From Antedon mediterranea (lineage: Eukaryota; Echinodermata; Crinoidea; Comatulida; Antedonidae): a stretch of 64,000 nt of DNA. Positions 1 to 11,248 of this stretch are shown one piece after another. The translations under genes were made by a program, and so were the position numbers. A model generated the notes under the pieces. It had not been told where the DNA came from, made no database searches, and was given only the letters and a program-made list of their open reading frames with translations. The stretch covers positions 1 to 64,000 of the forward strand of contig NW_027306098.1 of the NCBI RefSeq assembly GCF_964355755.1, written 5' to 3'. Each line of letters starts with the position of its first letter. The stretch's first letter is position 1.

Positions 1-3000
1 ATTTTGAGAGGTTTTAGACAATTTTGTACATTTCGATGAAACTGGATTACACAAAACATCAAAGTGCACAAAATAGCTTCAAATCGCATTTGCAGACGTT
101 TTAGACCATTTTGTGGATTTCGATAAAACTTTTCACACAAAAACATCAAAATACATACAATAGCTTAATATCGTATTTGGAGACGTTTTAGAACATTTTG
201 TCCATTTCGATGAAACTTTTCACACAAAAACATCAATGTGCACAAAATAGCTTCAAATCGCATTGAGAGACGTTTTAGACCATTTTGTGCATTTCGATGA
301 AACTTTTCACACAAAAACATCAAAGTGAACAAAATAGCTTCAAATCGTATTTGGAGACGTTTTAGACAATTTTGTGCATTTAGATGAAAATTTTCAAACA
401 AAACAACAAAGTGCACAAAATAGCTTCAAATCGCATTTGGAGACGTTTTAGACAATTTTGTGCATTTCGAAAAAACTTGTTAACATAAAAACATCAAAGT
501 GCACAAAATAGCTTCAAATCGCATTTGGAGACGTTTTAGACCATGTTGTGCATTTCCAAAAAACTTGATTACACAAAAATATCAAAGTGCTTAAAATCAC
601 ATTTGAAACCGTTTTAGACCATTTTGAGCATTTCGATAAAACTTTTCACACAAAACATTAAAGTGCTTAAAATCACATTTGAAAACGTTTTAGACCATTT
701 CGAGCATTTCTATAAAACTTTTGACACAAAACATCAAAGTGCACAAAAGAGCTCCAAATCGCATTTGGAGACGTTTTAGACCATTTTGTGTATTTCGAAA
801 AAACTTTTCACACAAAAACAACAAAGTGCATACAATAGCTTAATATCGTATTTGGAGACGTTTTAGACCATTTTGTGCATTTTGATGAAACTTTTCACAT
901 AAAACAACAAAGTGCACAAAATAGCTTCAAATCGCATTTGGAGAAGTTTTAGACCATTTTGTGCGTTTCATTACACAAAACATCAAAGTGCACAAAATAG
1001 CTTCAAATCGCATTTGGAGACGTTTTAGACCATGTTGTGCATTTCGAAAAAACTTGATTACACAAAAATATCAAAGTGCTTAAAATCACATTTGAAACCG
1101 TTTTAGACCATTTTGAGCATTTCGATAAAACTTTTCACACAAAACATTAAAGTGCACAAAATAGCTTCAAATCGCATTTTGAAAGGTTTTAGACAATTTT
1201 GTACCTTTCAATGAAACTGGAATACACAAAACATCAAAGTGCACAAAATAGCTTCAAATCGCATTTGCAGACGTTTTAGACCATTTTGTGCATTTCGATG
1301 AAACTTGATTACACAAAAACATCAAAGTGCTTAAAATCCCATTTGAAACCGTTTTAGACCATTTTGAGCATTTCGATAAAACTTTTCACACAAAACATCA
1401 AAGTGCACAAAATAACTTCAAATCGCATTTAGAGACGTTTTAGACCATTTTGTGCATTTCGTGAAAACTTTTGAGACAAAAACAACAAAGTGCATATAAT
1501 AGCTTAATATCATATTTGGAGACGTTTTAGACCATTTTGAGCATTTCGATGAAACTTTTCACACAAAAACATCAAAGTGCACAAAATAGCTTCAAATCGT
1601 ATTTGGAGATGTTTTAGACAATTTTGTGCATTTCGATGAAACTTTTCACACAAAACAACAAAGTGCACAAAATAACTTCAAATCGCATTTAGAGACGTTT
1701 TAGACCATTTTGTGCATTTCGCGTAAACTTTTGAGACAAAAACAACAAAGTGCATATAATAGCTTAATATCATATTTGGAGACGTTTTAGACCATTTTGT
1801 GGATTTCGATGAAACTTTTCACACAAAAACATCAAAGTGCACAAAATAGCTTCAAATCGTATTTAGAGACGTTTTAGACAATTTTGTGCATTTCGATGAA
1901 ACTTTTCACACAAAACATCAAAGTACACAAAATAGCTTCAAATCGCATTTGGAGACGTTTTAGACCATTTTGTGCATTTCGATGAAACTTTTCACACAAA
2001 ATATAAAAGTGCACAAAATAGCTTCAAATCGCATTTGGAGACGTTTTAGACAATTTTGTGCATTTCGATGAAACTGGATTACACAAAAGTATCAAAGTGC
2101 TTAAAATCACATTTGAGACCGTTTTAGACCATTTTGAGCATTTCCATAAAACTTTTCAGACAAAAACATCAAAATACATAAAATAGCTTAATATCGTATT
2201 TGTAGACGTTTTAGAACATTTTGTGCATTCCGATGAAACTTTTCAAACAAAACATCAAAGTGCAGAAAATAGCTTCAAATCGTATTTGGAGACGTTTTAG
2301 ACCATTTTGTGCATTTCGATCAAACTTTTCACACAAAAACATCAATGTGCACAAAATAGCTTCAAATCGCATTTAGAGACGTTTTAGACCATTTTGTGCA
2401 TTTCGATGAAACTTTTCACACAAAAACATCAAAGTGCACAAAATAGCTTCAAATCGAATTTGGAGACGTTTTAAACCATTTTGAGCATTTCGATGAAACT
2501 TTTCACACAAAAACAACAAAGTGCCTACAATAGCTTAATATCGTATTTGGAGACGTTTTAGACAATTTTGTGCGTTTCGATGAAACTTTTCACAAAAAAA
2601 CAACAAAGTGCACAAAATAGCTTCAAATCGCATTTGGAGACGTTTTAGACCATGTTGTGCATTTCGAAAAAACTTGATTACACAAAAATATCAAAGTGCT
2701 TAAAATCACATTTGAAACCGTTTTAGACCATGTTGAGCATTTCGATAAAACTTTTCACACAAAACATTAAAGTGCTTAAAATCACATTTGAAACCGTTTT
2801 AGACCATTTCGAGCATTTCTATAAAACTTTTTACACAAAACATCAAAGTGCACAAAAGAGCTCCAAATCGCATTTGGAGACGTTTTAGACCATTTTGTGT
2901 ATTTCGAAAAAACTTTTCACACAAAAACATCAAAGTGCATAAAATAGCTTAATATCGTATTTGGAGACGTTTTAGACCATTTTGTGCGTTTCATTACACA

Positions 3001-3502
3001 AAACATCAAAGTGCACAAAATAGCTTCAAATCGCATTTGGAGACGTTTTAGACCATTTTGTGCATTTCAATGAGACTTTTCACACAAAAACATCAATTGG
3101 CATACAAAAGCTTATTATCGTATTTGGAGACGTTTTTGATCATTTTGTGCATTTCGATGAAACTTTTCACACAAACCATCAAAGTACACAAAATAGCTTC
3201 AAATCGCATTTGGAGACGTTTTAGACCATTTTGTGCATTTCGATGAAACTTGATTACACAAATATATCAAAGTGCTTAAAATCACATTTGAAACCGTTTT
3301 AGAACATTTCGAGCATTTCTATAAAACTTTTTACACAAAACATCAAAGTGCACAAAAGAGCTCCAAATCGCATTTGGAGACGTTTTAGACCATTTTGTGC
3401 ATTTCGAAAAAACTTTTCACCGAAAAACATCAAAGTGCATACAATAGCTTAATATCGTATTTTGAGACGTTTTAGACCATGTTGTGCATTTAGATGAAAC
3501 TT

Positions 3503-4509
3503 TTCACACAAAACATCAAAGTGCACAAAATAGCTTCAAATCGCATTTGGAGACGTTTTAGACCATTTTGTGCATTTCGATGAGACTTTTCACACAAAAA
3601 CATCAATGTGCATACAAAAGCTTATTATCGTATTTGGAGACGTTTTTGACCATTTTGTGCATTTCGATGAAACTTTTCACACAAAACCATCAAAGTGCAC
3701 AAAATAGCTTCAAATCGCATTTGGAGACGTTTTAGACCATTTTGTGCATTTCGATGAAACTTGATTACACAAAAATATCAAAGTTCTTAAAATTACACAA
3801 TAGCTTCAAATCGCATTTGCAGACGTTTTAGACCATTTTGTGCATTTCGATGAAACTTGATTACACAAAAATATCAAAGTGCTTAAAATCACATTTGAAA
3901 CCGTTTTAGACCATTTCGAGCATTTCTATAAAACTTTTTACACAAAACATCAAAGTGCACAAAAGAGCTCCAAATCGCATTTGGAGACGTTTTAGACCAT
4001 TTTGTGCATTTCGAAAAAACTTTTCACACAAAAACATCAAAGTGCATAAAATAGCTTAATATCGTATTCGGAGACGTTTTAGACCATTTTGTGCGTTTCA
4101 TTACACAAAACATCAAAGTGCACAAAATAGCTTCAAATCGCATTTGGAGACGTTTTAGACCATTTTGTGCATTTCGATGAGACTTTTCACACAAAAACAT
4201 CAATGTGCATACAAAAGCTTATTATCGTATTTGGAGACGTTTTTGACCATTTTGTGCATTTCGATGAAACTTTTCACACAAAACCATCAAAGTGCACAAA
4301 ATAGCTTCAAATCGCATTTGGAGACGTTTTAGACCATTTTGTGCATTTCGATGAAACTTGATTACACAAAAATATCAAAGTTCTTAAAATTACACAATAG
4401 CTTCAAATCGCATTTGCAGACGTTTTAGACCATTTTGTGCATTTCGATGAAACTTGATTACACAAAAATATCAAAGTGCTTAAAATCACATTTGAAACCG
4501 TTTTAGACC
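3503..4509 (-). repeat. Pair of about 405-bp duplicated satellite segments, 597 bp apart
   Basis: The segment from about 3503 to 3912 recurs at about 4100 to 4509 with a constant offset of 597 bp. Both copies contain the same unusual monomers: one with CGATGAGACTTTTCACAC and AAAGCTTATTATCGTATT, and one with AAGTTCTTAAAATTACAC. The copies diverge after about 3912 and 4509. This shows local higher-order structure inside block 1. Boundaries were found by eye. Confidence 0.75.
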
Positions 4510-4617
4510 ATTTTGAGCATTTCGATAAAACTTTTCACACAAAACATCAAAGTTCACAAAATAACTTCAAATCGCATTTGGAGACGTTTTAGACCATTTT
4601 GTGCATTTCGAAAAAAC

Positions 4618-4621
4618 TTGA
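4618..4621. other. Target-site duplication, left copy (TTGA)
   Basis: The four bases TTGA directly precede the left LTR and recur directly after the right LTR at 15584-15587. Removing the element and one copy restores an uninterrupted 78-bp-type satellite monomer with the usual CTTGATTACAC segment. A 4-bp duplication is within the usual range for Ty3/gypsy integrases. Confidence 0.9.
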
Positions 4622-5207
4622 TGTAATATAATGTTGCGTTGTTGAGGTACTAATGAAGACTCTTACTCGCTTGACTGTCGTAACACATATATTGTTTATT
4701 CAGTATAATACTTCAGTACAATATACAACTATAAGTATAGATAAGGAACAGAGAATACAGTGATGCTGTCTGTGAGGTGTGAAGTGTGTAGGTCTGCTTC
4801 TGAAGAAGTGGCTGTGAGGTGTGTCTGGGCCCTTCTGAAACTTGGGAGTATATTGGCCCTCGGTTCATTTACATATGTCACTACGTAATCTTAGAGGTTA
4901 CTGATTGGTCCTAAGTTGGTCCAGGGGTGTTTAAGTGGGAGTGATTAACGGTATAATAAGGTATTTCTGTGATGGATAACACTGTCAAATCTGTACTTAA
5001 ATAGTGTCGATCACTCCTGGTTTAACGATGGGAAAAGTCACAAAATTAAGCTAAGTGTTTTCTTTAGGGATTCTATTATAAACTAAATGGTCATTAAAAC
5101 ATCTGGACAAACTCTCCTCTGGACTTTCTGGGTCAAGTTTGTGAACCTATTTGAATTCCGATACAAAGGTCGATTTCTTAAATATAAAAGTATATCGTTA
5201 TATTACA
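4622..5207 (-). repeat. 3' LTR of the Ty3/gypsy-like element
   Basis: This 586-bp copy matches the 5' LTR at 14998-15583 with a constant offset of 10376 and, by eye, five substitutions and no indels. The differences cluster in the first 150 bp on the plus strand. It starts TGTAATATAATG and ends TATATTACA on the plus strand, giving short TGTAATATA/TATATTACA terminal inverted repeats. On the coding strand it holds an AATAAA signal near its 3' end and a CCAAT motif at 4904-4908. I could not place the transcription start or the R region. Confidence 0.95.
4695..4700 (-). promoter_or_regulatory. Polyadenylation signal AATAAA in the 3' LTR
   Basis: The hexamer AATAAA lies on the coding strand about 75 bp before the end of the LTR, a usual place for the R-region polyadenylation signal of an LTR retrotransposon. 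The same hexamer is in the 5' LTR at 15071-15076. Function is inferred from position only. Confidence 0.55.
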
Positions 5208-5231
5208 TCCCTCTGTTTCCCTTTTTTTTTT
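5208..5231 (-). other. Polypurine tract (plus-strand primer site)
   Basis: Directly next to the 3' LTR the coding strand reads a run of A followed by GGGAAACAGAGGGA, that is, purines broken by a single C, abutting the TGT of the LTR. This is the expected position and composition of the polypurine tract that primes second-strand synthesis. A second pure purine run of 20 nt on the coding strand lies at 5376-5395 and could be an additional tract or a simple repeat. Confidence 0.85.
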
Positions 5232-6100
5232 CTAATCTATTTAAAATATAAAAATGGTTATAATAGTGGCATGCAAAATTAAAGTTATATAAAAGAAAAA
5301 AAACATTATTAAACATATATGCAAAATTGAGTTAGCCAAAACCATTGACTCTGAAGTGTAACCTTATCACTTTCACTCTCTCTCTTTTCTCTCTTAAAAA
5401 AAATTAAAATTAAAAATGAATTTGGTATTAAATTCGCGTAAATCAAACATAAATCGGTTAAAAATAAAATACAAAACTTAAAAATAGTATGTTACATTGA
5501 ACATACATCAAATCGTGCGACAACTCATCGCGTTCTAATGGTCTTCAAACATAAATCATCAAATTAAAACATAAAACTCAAGAAAGCTGTGGCTGATTAG
5601 CCTAAAATCAAATATCAAACTTAATCACTTAAAACTTTAAAAGAAACAAATGTGTGTGTCCCGTTGACACAAACTTATCCACAATATATCGTTATCGTCA
5701 CAACTTTATCGATTTAAGCATTTATATTCACAGGTAATTACGATTTCAATCGGTCGACAAATTCGACTTTTGTACTCAATGTTAAAAAAATTACAATTAA
5801 AAGTACTAAGAAAATCTCCTGTTATTGTATATCAATTAATTAATGTTTGAGATTAACGACTCAAAGGTTAAACAAAATATTTGTTACAAAATGATTGTCG
5901 TTCCTTTTAATATCTCAATATATCGATCATTCAAAATTAATCTTTATCAAAAAACTCGTTACAAAATCAATACTTAAACATAAATTCAATTCTCTTTTAA
6001 CTGAAATCACATCATTATTAAACAAATCTCATCAAATACGTAGACTATGCTATCAATAATTTAGCAAATGTCGTAATTAAAAAAAATTTCTTGCAAAAAA
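5232..6100 (-). other. Noncoding 3' region of the LTR element
   Basis: This stretch of about 870 bp between the pol stop codon and the polypurine tract is AT-rich and has no long open frame on either strand. It shows no envelope-like coding, no tRNA-like sequence and no match to the satellite. The one notable feature is the 20-nt purine run (coding strand) at 5376-5395. Confidence 0.7.
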
Positions 6101-7426
6101 TTAAATCAGTAATTTGCGATCATTAGATTCTTGTTTTGTTTTATCGGTGTTGCGTTTGGCTGAAGTCGGTTTAGAATACGAAACTAAAACTTGGAAATGT
6201 CCTGCTTTAAATCTACCTCGGTTTAATGTCATACTTGAATCATTAGGTGCTGTCATAATTAGATTAGTTTGTTCCTTTATTTGTTCTTCTTTCATTTGGA
6301 ATGGGGCTGCTAATCCCATGTTATTCTCTACACAGTCAATGTAAGGTTGCAAGTTAAGGGGTTCTATCTTAGTTGGATGTGTAAGGGTATCTGATTGCAA
6401 TTGGGCGGGTGTCCTATCATGTTCGTCTACAAATTCAACATTGATTTCGTCATTTACTACATTAATGGTGTTTTGGATTTTATCGTTATTATCATCAGTG
6501 GGTTCATTCAACAATTGTTTAAGTTTTTGTAGATGTGTAAAATTTTTGCGTTCTTTGGGTGTTCTCATAAAACAGGGTTTCAGTCTGTTATAATTGAATA
6601 CGTCGCGAAGTATTTCTCCTTTAATCGTTGCTAGGATGTAGTGTGTTCTGTCTAGTACTTCATGAATTACTAATGGTCCGACCCATTCTGCGGCGATTTT
6701 CTTTGAATTTGCCGTTAGTGATGATGATGTTGGCTTGTATAAATATACGAGTTGTCCTACTGAGTAAATTGGACTTTTTTCTAAGCGTTGGGAAATTTTC
6801 GAGTTTTGGACGTTTTGTTGTGTTCGCTGTAATTGTAGCATTGTCTGTGAAATGTTTTGAAATTTCTTCTTGAGGTGTTCAAAGTATTCTTCATAGGAAT
6901 GAGACAATCCTGAAATAGGGTTAAATGCTAATGAGGTCAAACTTGGAGGTTGGCGGCCAAAAACTAATTCGTAAGGGGAGTGGTTTCCTAAATGTGGGGA
7001 TGAAAACGAGTTATAAGCATAACATGTTGTTGATACAAATCTAACCCAATCTGTTCCGAATTGGTTAAGGTTGACCTTTAACAGGTCCGATACGGTGCGG
7101 ATATGACGTTCAACTTGTAAACTACCGTGATTGTGGACGCTGATGATTTTCCTATCAATATTAAGGGTGTTACATAATAGTGTTAATAATTTTCCTGTAA
7201 GGGAGGTTGCTGCATCTGAAATAAGACGAGATGGGGGTCCAAAAATACTGATGACCTTTTGAATTAGTGCTTCACAAATTGTTTCGGCATCAATGGATTT
7301 CAAAGGTACACAAATCAAAAATCTAGTTATCTCATCACATACTACCATAATATGTTTAAAACCTGAAGGTGATGTTGGCATACTCTTAAAATCTAGACTG
7401 AGTGTATGAAAGGGACGGTACTCGAT
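6101..7426 (-). pseudogene. pol segment: integrase catalytic core and C-terminal domain
   Basis: This open frame of about 440 codons continues the integrase after a frame break near 7415-7428. The catalytic acidic residues are all present: Asp in VVCDEITRF (7334-7336), Asp in LISDAATS (7214-7216) and Glu in GSLQVERHIR (7109-7111), with 34 residues between the second Asp and the Glu, about one fewer than the classic D35E spacing. SPYELVFGRQPP follows in the usual place. Further on, WVGPLVIHEV and a following tract ending YNRLKPCF resemble the GPY/F module of Ty3/gypsy integrases. The last roughly 145 residues are polar and unrecognised. The protein would insert element cDNA into chromosomes. 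The first in-frame ATG (7379-7381) lies inside the domain and is not a true start. Confidence 0.88.
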
Positions 7427-8912
7427 CGTGTAAAGGACGTAACTTATCGGTTTTGGGACGAAATTGTTGACATCTAAGACACGCTTGGGTATAATTGTTG
7501 ACTTTCTCGAACATAAGAGGCATGTAAAATAATTTCCTAATAGTAAGGTAAGTACGCATCGTACCTTGGTGGCTACTTAACAAATTGTCGTGATACTGAG
7601 AAATAATAGTTTCGGCTAAGTTTTCAGGAACGGCTAATTGCAATACAAATTCTCCACCTTTATCTTGGAAAAACAAACGGAATAGTAAACCGTTGCACAA
7701 TATGTACTGCTCTGACTTATTCTGAACTGCACGAGCTGCTTTCTTATCAGCTGGAAGGATATCATGAGCTAAATAATCGTAAACTGGCTTAAAAAATGGT
7801 GAAGTTTCTTTTTCAACACGTAATTGTTTAACATCTACTGGGAGGTTATAATCTCTAATTATCTTTCTTTGAATAACATCCATTAATCTATCTAAGTCTT
7901 GTTGTTTTGGGATGTGTGCTGACTTAAATTCAGTTATGTTGGGTACTAGTGGTTTGGGCGATGTATACAATTCAACTGGTACATTTCGATGTGTAGTATC
8001 TTTGCTTTGCTTATTTTTGTCTACTAGTCGTTCCTCTGGAGGTTGTCGAATGTTCACATTACGTATTGGGGGTGGTGTTACGATAGATGGCGTTATGATA
8101 GGCGGTGATCGATGTGCGTTTGTTTGTTGTCTCGTGATTATCTGTGGTGTAGTGGTAGGTTGAGGTGTAGGTCGCGTGTTTGTTGTCACTGGGTTTTGAT
8201 TAATGACGGGCGTTTGTACTGGTTTGGGTTTATGTAGGTTAGGTATATTTATTCCCATTTTCTTGGCGTATGACCTTGTTACTGGTCTGCAAGTAGATGT
8301 GTTTGTAATCGGGTTAAGAGATTCAGTCTCTGTAATATTAAATGCAATGGGTACAACTTGATCAATTTCGGAATCGTCGTCACGAGGGGCTCGGGAGAGA
8401 AAATCTGCTAAAACTAATTCAGTTCCTTTCTTATAACCAATTTGGAAAATGTATCCGGACAATCGTAATATTAGTTTCTGTAAACGGGGTGTACATGGCT
8501 GATCTTTTGAATTCCAAATTTGTACAATTGCTGAGTGGTCTACGAATGCATCAAATTTGCAACCCTTTAGTAAGTGTCGAAATGCTGAAACGTTAATGTA
8601 AAGTCCAAATAACTCTAATTCTGTGACGCTATATCGTTGACAGGCTTGTGGTAAGATTTTGGAATAATAACCTATTATGTGTTCTGTACCGTTTACTGTT
8701 TGTGTTATATATGAACCTGTTGCGGTTCTTGAAGTGTCGCTATATAGCGTAAATCTACCTTCTTTTCTAGGCATTTGAAGAGTTGGTGGTTTAACCATTA
8801 ATTGTTTAATTTCGTCAAATGCTTTCTGGTGGTCAGTAGACCAAACAAATTTTCGGCGTTTACTCGCGAGTGTATGTAACGGACGTAAAATTGATTGTAT
8901 TTGAGGGAAAAA
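7386..8912 (-). pseudogene. pol segment: RNase H, Pro/Thr-rich linker and integrase zinc-binding domain
   Basis: The frame opens near the shift at 8908-8912, in mid-pol, and closes at a stop at 7386 just after the integrase zinc-binding region. RNase H is recognised by LYSDTSRTATGS, the Glu in TELELFG and the Asp in FVDHSAIVQI. A linker of about 150 residues rich in Pro, Thr and Asn follows (roughly 7860-8330). Next comes the HHCC zinc-binding module of integrase, with His pair YHDNLLSSH and Cys pair CLRCQQ. The next segment of integrase lies in another frame, so the copy is broken here. RNase H would remove the RNA template during reverse transcription. Confidence 0.88.
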
Positions 8913-10531
8913 TGGGATACATAATTTACTGCACCAATAAATCGTTTAGTTTCTTTATGGGTTCGTGGGACTGGCAAATTTCGGATAGCTGCACACCTGT
9001 CGCCTAATGGTGTGATACATGCGTGTCCTGAAGAATTAATCAGGATGGTGTGTCCCATATATTGCACTTTATTCTTGAATAACTTACATTTCTTTGGGCA
9101 AATTCTAAAACCATTTAATTGTAGGGCTTGTAAAACGGAAACGAGGTGCTGCTTATGAGCAAATTTGTCTTGGCTAAATAAAATAATATCATCATGATGG
9201 GCGATACAGAATTCTCTAGAATTCGGGATTTCATTTAAAATTTCGTCAATCTTTGCTTGAAATATACCTGGCGAAACGTTTAATCCTTGTGCTAATCTCT
9301 TATAATAATAATGCTTTCCACCATGATATGAAGCTATACCTGTGTATTGTTGGGCATGTTCGGCTAATGGTACACAGTGGAACGCTGATTTCAAATCAAT
9401 TACGCTAAGAATCTGTGCATTAGCGTTACCTATTGTTTTCAAAGTTTCGGCCAATAATGGGAATGGGTGATTAATACGTTTTATCCTGGAATTTAGATAG
9501 CGAAAGTCTGTGACAACTCTTTTATCTTTTGAATTTTTCTTTGAAACAAGAAGGACAGGGGAAGTATACGATTGGTGTCCTACTGCTAAGATTCCTAGTT
9601 TGACTAATTTGTTCAATTCGGCCTCAATAACATTTTTGTCTTTGTCTGTCGCGAAGTATGGTCGAATAAAAAATGGTTCATCGTTAGAGAGGTGTATGTC
9701 AGCTTTGAAGTTTGGGCAGCTAGATAGTTCACCATAAAGTGAAAATGCGTTTCTGTTTTGTTGTAAGGTTTTATACAAATCTTCTTTTTCTCTATGTGTT
9801 AAAACGCTGTCTGTTAAATCAACTTGTTTTCTAATTATTTCTTCCTCGGTTAAAGTTAGCAATGGGTCTGTACGTTCTAAATGTGGGTACTTGTTTGCGT
9901 TGTCATTGGTCAACTTTATTCTATCAATTGGTAGGTCGTTAGTAACTGTTACAAGGTTGGTTAAGTGAAGGCTCGCGATAGGTTGATGTGTATTTAGAGA
10001 TACGTTTCTGTTTGTGTTGTTAGTGATATCAATGTTGGTTTCTCCTCTATGTAATTTTACTAACATATCTGATGGACAAAGTTTTGAAATATGGGTGGTT
10101 GCATGTAGAACAACATCAGAATTGCGTACAAAGGCGGGAACCCTTCCTTTTAATTTAACTGTTCTAGTATCACCGGGTTTAAGAAAAATCTTGTGTACTG
10201 GACGAAAGCTAAAAATCTTTGGTCTAATGCGAAATGTGTTTTCCTTAAAATTTAAAGTACCGTCGAGTTCAGACAATGTTTCGGTTCCAAGTATCAGGTC
10301 AATACCTGTCAAATTTTTAACAATTAACGCTGAAATTTTAAATTTGTGTCCTTGGATAAATAATTCGAATTGCACTAAGTGGTTGGAATATAAGAAGTCA
10401 CCGTTACCTAATCGAAATTTAGTTGTATTCACTTTAATTGGCTTTAGACGCGATAAGTAAAGTGAGGAATTAACGTACGATTGTGAGATTATAGTTCTAG
10501 TTGAACCACTGTCAAATAAAGTTAAACATTT
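8798..10531 (-). pseudogene. pol segment: aspartic protease active site and reverse transcriptase
   Basis: The frame opens after a TAG at 10532-10534. It begins just before the protease catalytic motif LFDSGSTRTIIS (Asp-Ser-Gly at 10505-10513), and LILGTETLSELDG follows as the usual ILG motif. Reverse transcriptase motifs come in order: VVTDFRYLNSRI, LSVIDLKSAF (catalytic Asp), a QGLNVSPGIFQ segment, and HHDDIILF at about 9187-9198 in place of the usual YxDD. Then come YMGHTI and FIGAVNYVSHF. After that phrase the frame is lost and about 33 out-of-frame residues run to the stop at 8798. The break lies at an A5 run at 8908-8912 (T5 on the coding strand). The true pol start is not visible. Confidence 0.9.
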
Positions 10532-10638
10532 CTACCATCTGGTAAATTTCCTTTAACGTAATTTCTGTCGTTAAGTAACAAATCAATATTATCTAAATTC
10601 CCTAAGTATTTTGCCTTAAAATAGTATGGGGGGCCAGA
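10525..10638 (-). pseudogene. pol segment: protease N-terminal strand, separate frame
   Basis: A short open stretch of about 38 codons sits just upstream of the protease active site in a different frame, ending with a TAA at 10522-10524. It reads as polar sequence with GNLDNIDLLLNDRNY and KGNLPDG, which fits the region before a retroviral-type aspartic protease. The two frames overlap at about 10525-10531, so a one-base shift there is the likely break. Upstream, the frame is closed by a TAA at 10639-10641. A G6 run at 10628-10633 and the TTTTTAAAAA run at 10661-10670 are candidate sites for further shifts between gag and pol. The assignment is by position. Confidence 0.6.
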
Positions 10639-10663
10639 TTATAGGCGGCATCTAGTCCCCTTT

Positions 10664-11087
10664 TTAAAAATCCTGCTGGTGGCTAGGGTAGTAATTGTTT
10701 GACTGTTGGTATGGGTATGGCAGGGGATAGTTTCCGTAAGAACGGTTTTGTTGTCGGCAGTGCCTTGCTATGTGGCCTGGTTTCCCGCAGTAATAACAGG
10801 TTGGGGGAGGTTGTCTATATCTTGGGGTCGGTGGGGTCTGGAATCGGGGTTTGTATGGGCTTGGGCTTCGGTTTCGTCTTGGGATATAATTTCGGGTGGG
10901 GGAACGTGAGCGTCGAGTATCATCATTAAGGGATCGTTTTGTTGTGGCCATGTCTAACTTGAGAGAATTTATCTCATGTTGGAGCGATTCGAGACTATTA
11001 TCTGTTTCCTTATTGATATTGAATGAAACTTCCCGTGTGGCATCATCTACGGAAAGATCAAGGTAATTTTGTGTGCTATTTACGATA
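10664..11087 (-). pseudogene. gag C-terminal part with CCHC zinc knuckle
   Basis: This is the downstream part of gag, cut off from its N-terminal half by the nested non-LTR element. It is open from the insertion point to a TAA at 10664-10666, about 141 codons. It starts with a polar, probably helical stretch (ETDNSLESLQHEINSLKLD). An Arg/Ser/Pro-rich tract follows (RRSRSPTRNYIPRRNRSPSP). It ends with one zinc knuckle, CYYCGKPGHIARHC, with the C-X2-C-X4-H-X4-C spacing of retroelement nucleocapsids, and a Tyr/Gln/Pro-rich tail. The knuckle would bind and package element RNA. A downstream ATG at 10949-10951 exists but is inside gag and is not a natural start. Confidence 0.85.
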
Positions 11088-11114
11088 TTTTTTTTATTTA
11101 TTTATTTATTTATT
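11088..11114 (-). repeat. AAAT-type tail of the nested non-LTR element
   Basis: The plus strand reads a T run followed by repeated TTTA units, which on the coding strand is a tail of AAAT/AATA repeats ending in A. Short 3' microsatellite tails instead of plain poly(A) are typical of the CR1/L2 groups. The tail marks the 3' boundary of the insertion within gag. Confidence 0.85.
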
Positions 11115-11136
11115 CTGGTATAAAACTTACAACAAG

Positions 11137-11150
11137 TAGCCGCAAGGCTA
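11137..11150 (-). other. 3'-UTR hairpin of the nested non-LTR element
   Basis: TAGCC and GGCTA form a perfect 5-bp stem around a four-base loop (TTGC on the coding strand, GCAA on the plus strand). It lies about 22 bp before the AAAT tail. Stem-loops at this position are known in L2/CR1-like elements, where reverse transcriptase recognises the 3' end of its RNA. That role is inferred here from position and shape. Confidence 0.55.
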
Positions 11151-11248
11151 AAAACGTTGCAATTACAAAATTACTATACAATACTTACATAACAAAAAAA
11201 AGGATGTAAAAAAATGAAATAACAACAATATCACTCTGACTTTTTGGC

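Larger units (their letters stand above)
1..4621 (-). repeat. Satellite block 1, about 87-bp monomers, minus orientation
   Basis: The whole stretch is a tandem array of one AT-rich monomer, read here on the complementary strand (taking as plus the orientation used after 16134). Recurrent landmarks are CATTTGGAGACGTTTTAGAC, ATTTTGTGCATTTCGATGAA and AAGTGCACAAAATAGCTTCA. Monomers fall into subtypes: a common 86-87-bp form, a 78-bp form marked by CTTGATTACACAAAAATATC and TTAAAATCACATTTGAAACC, a 76-bp form with a shortened GTGCGTTTCATTACAC segment, a form with AGCTTAATATCGTATTTGGA, and a form with AGAGCTCCAAATCGCATTTG. No host gene is visible. Open frames here, such as 165-416 on the minus strand, come from monomer length being a multiple of three and are not treated as genes. 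The block stops exactly at the LTR element and continues on its far side. Confidence 0.97.

Noticed and set aside
165-416. Open frames of 60-150 codons throughout the satellite, on both strands
   Set aside because: They follow the 29-codon periodicity of an 87-bp monomer, occur in several phases and on both strands, and end wherever a monomer of other length appears. No domain, signal or start context supports a gene.
4622-5207. Specific TATA box and transcription start in the LTR
   Set aside because: The LTR is AT-rich with several TATA-like runs on the coding strand; none has a position that clearly fits a U3/R boundary.
5232-6100. Envelope-like third gene of the LTR element
   Set aside because: No open frame of useful length, signal peptide or membrane segment is visible on the coding strand between pol and the polypurine tract.
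6114-10929. Plus-strand open frames opposite pol and gag (for example 10014-10460, 7912-8163, 10699-10929)
   Set aside because: They lie antisense to recognisable protease, RT, RNase H, integrase or nucleocapsid coding and have no independent domain similarity.
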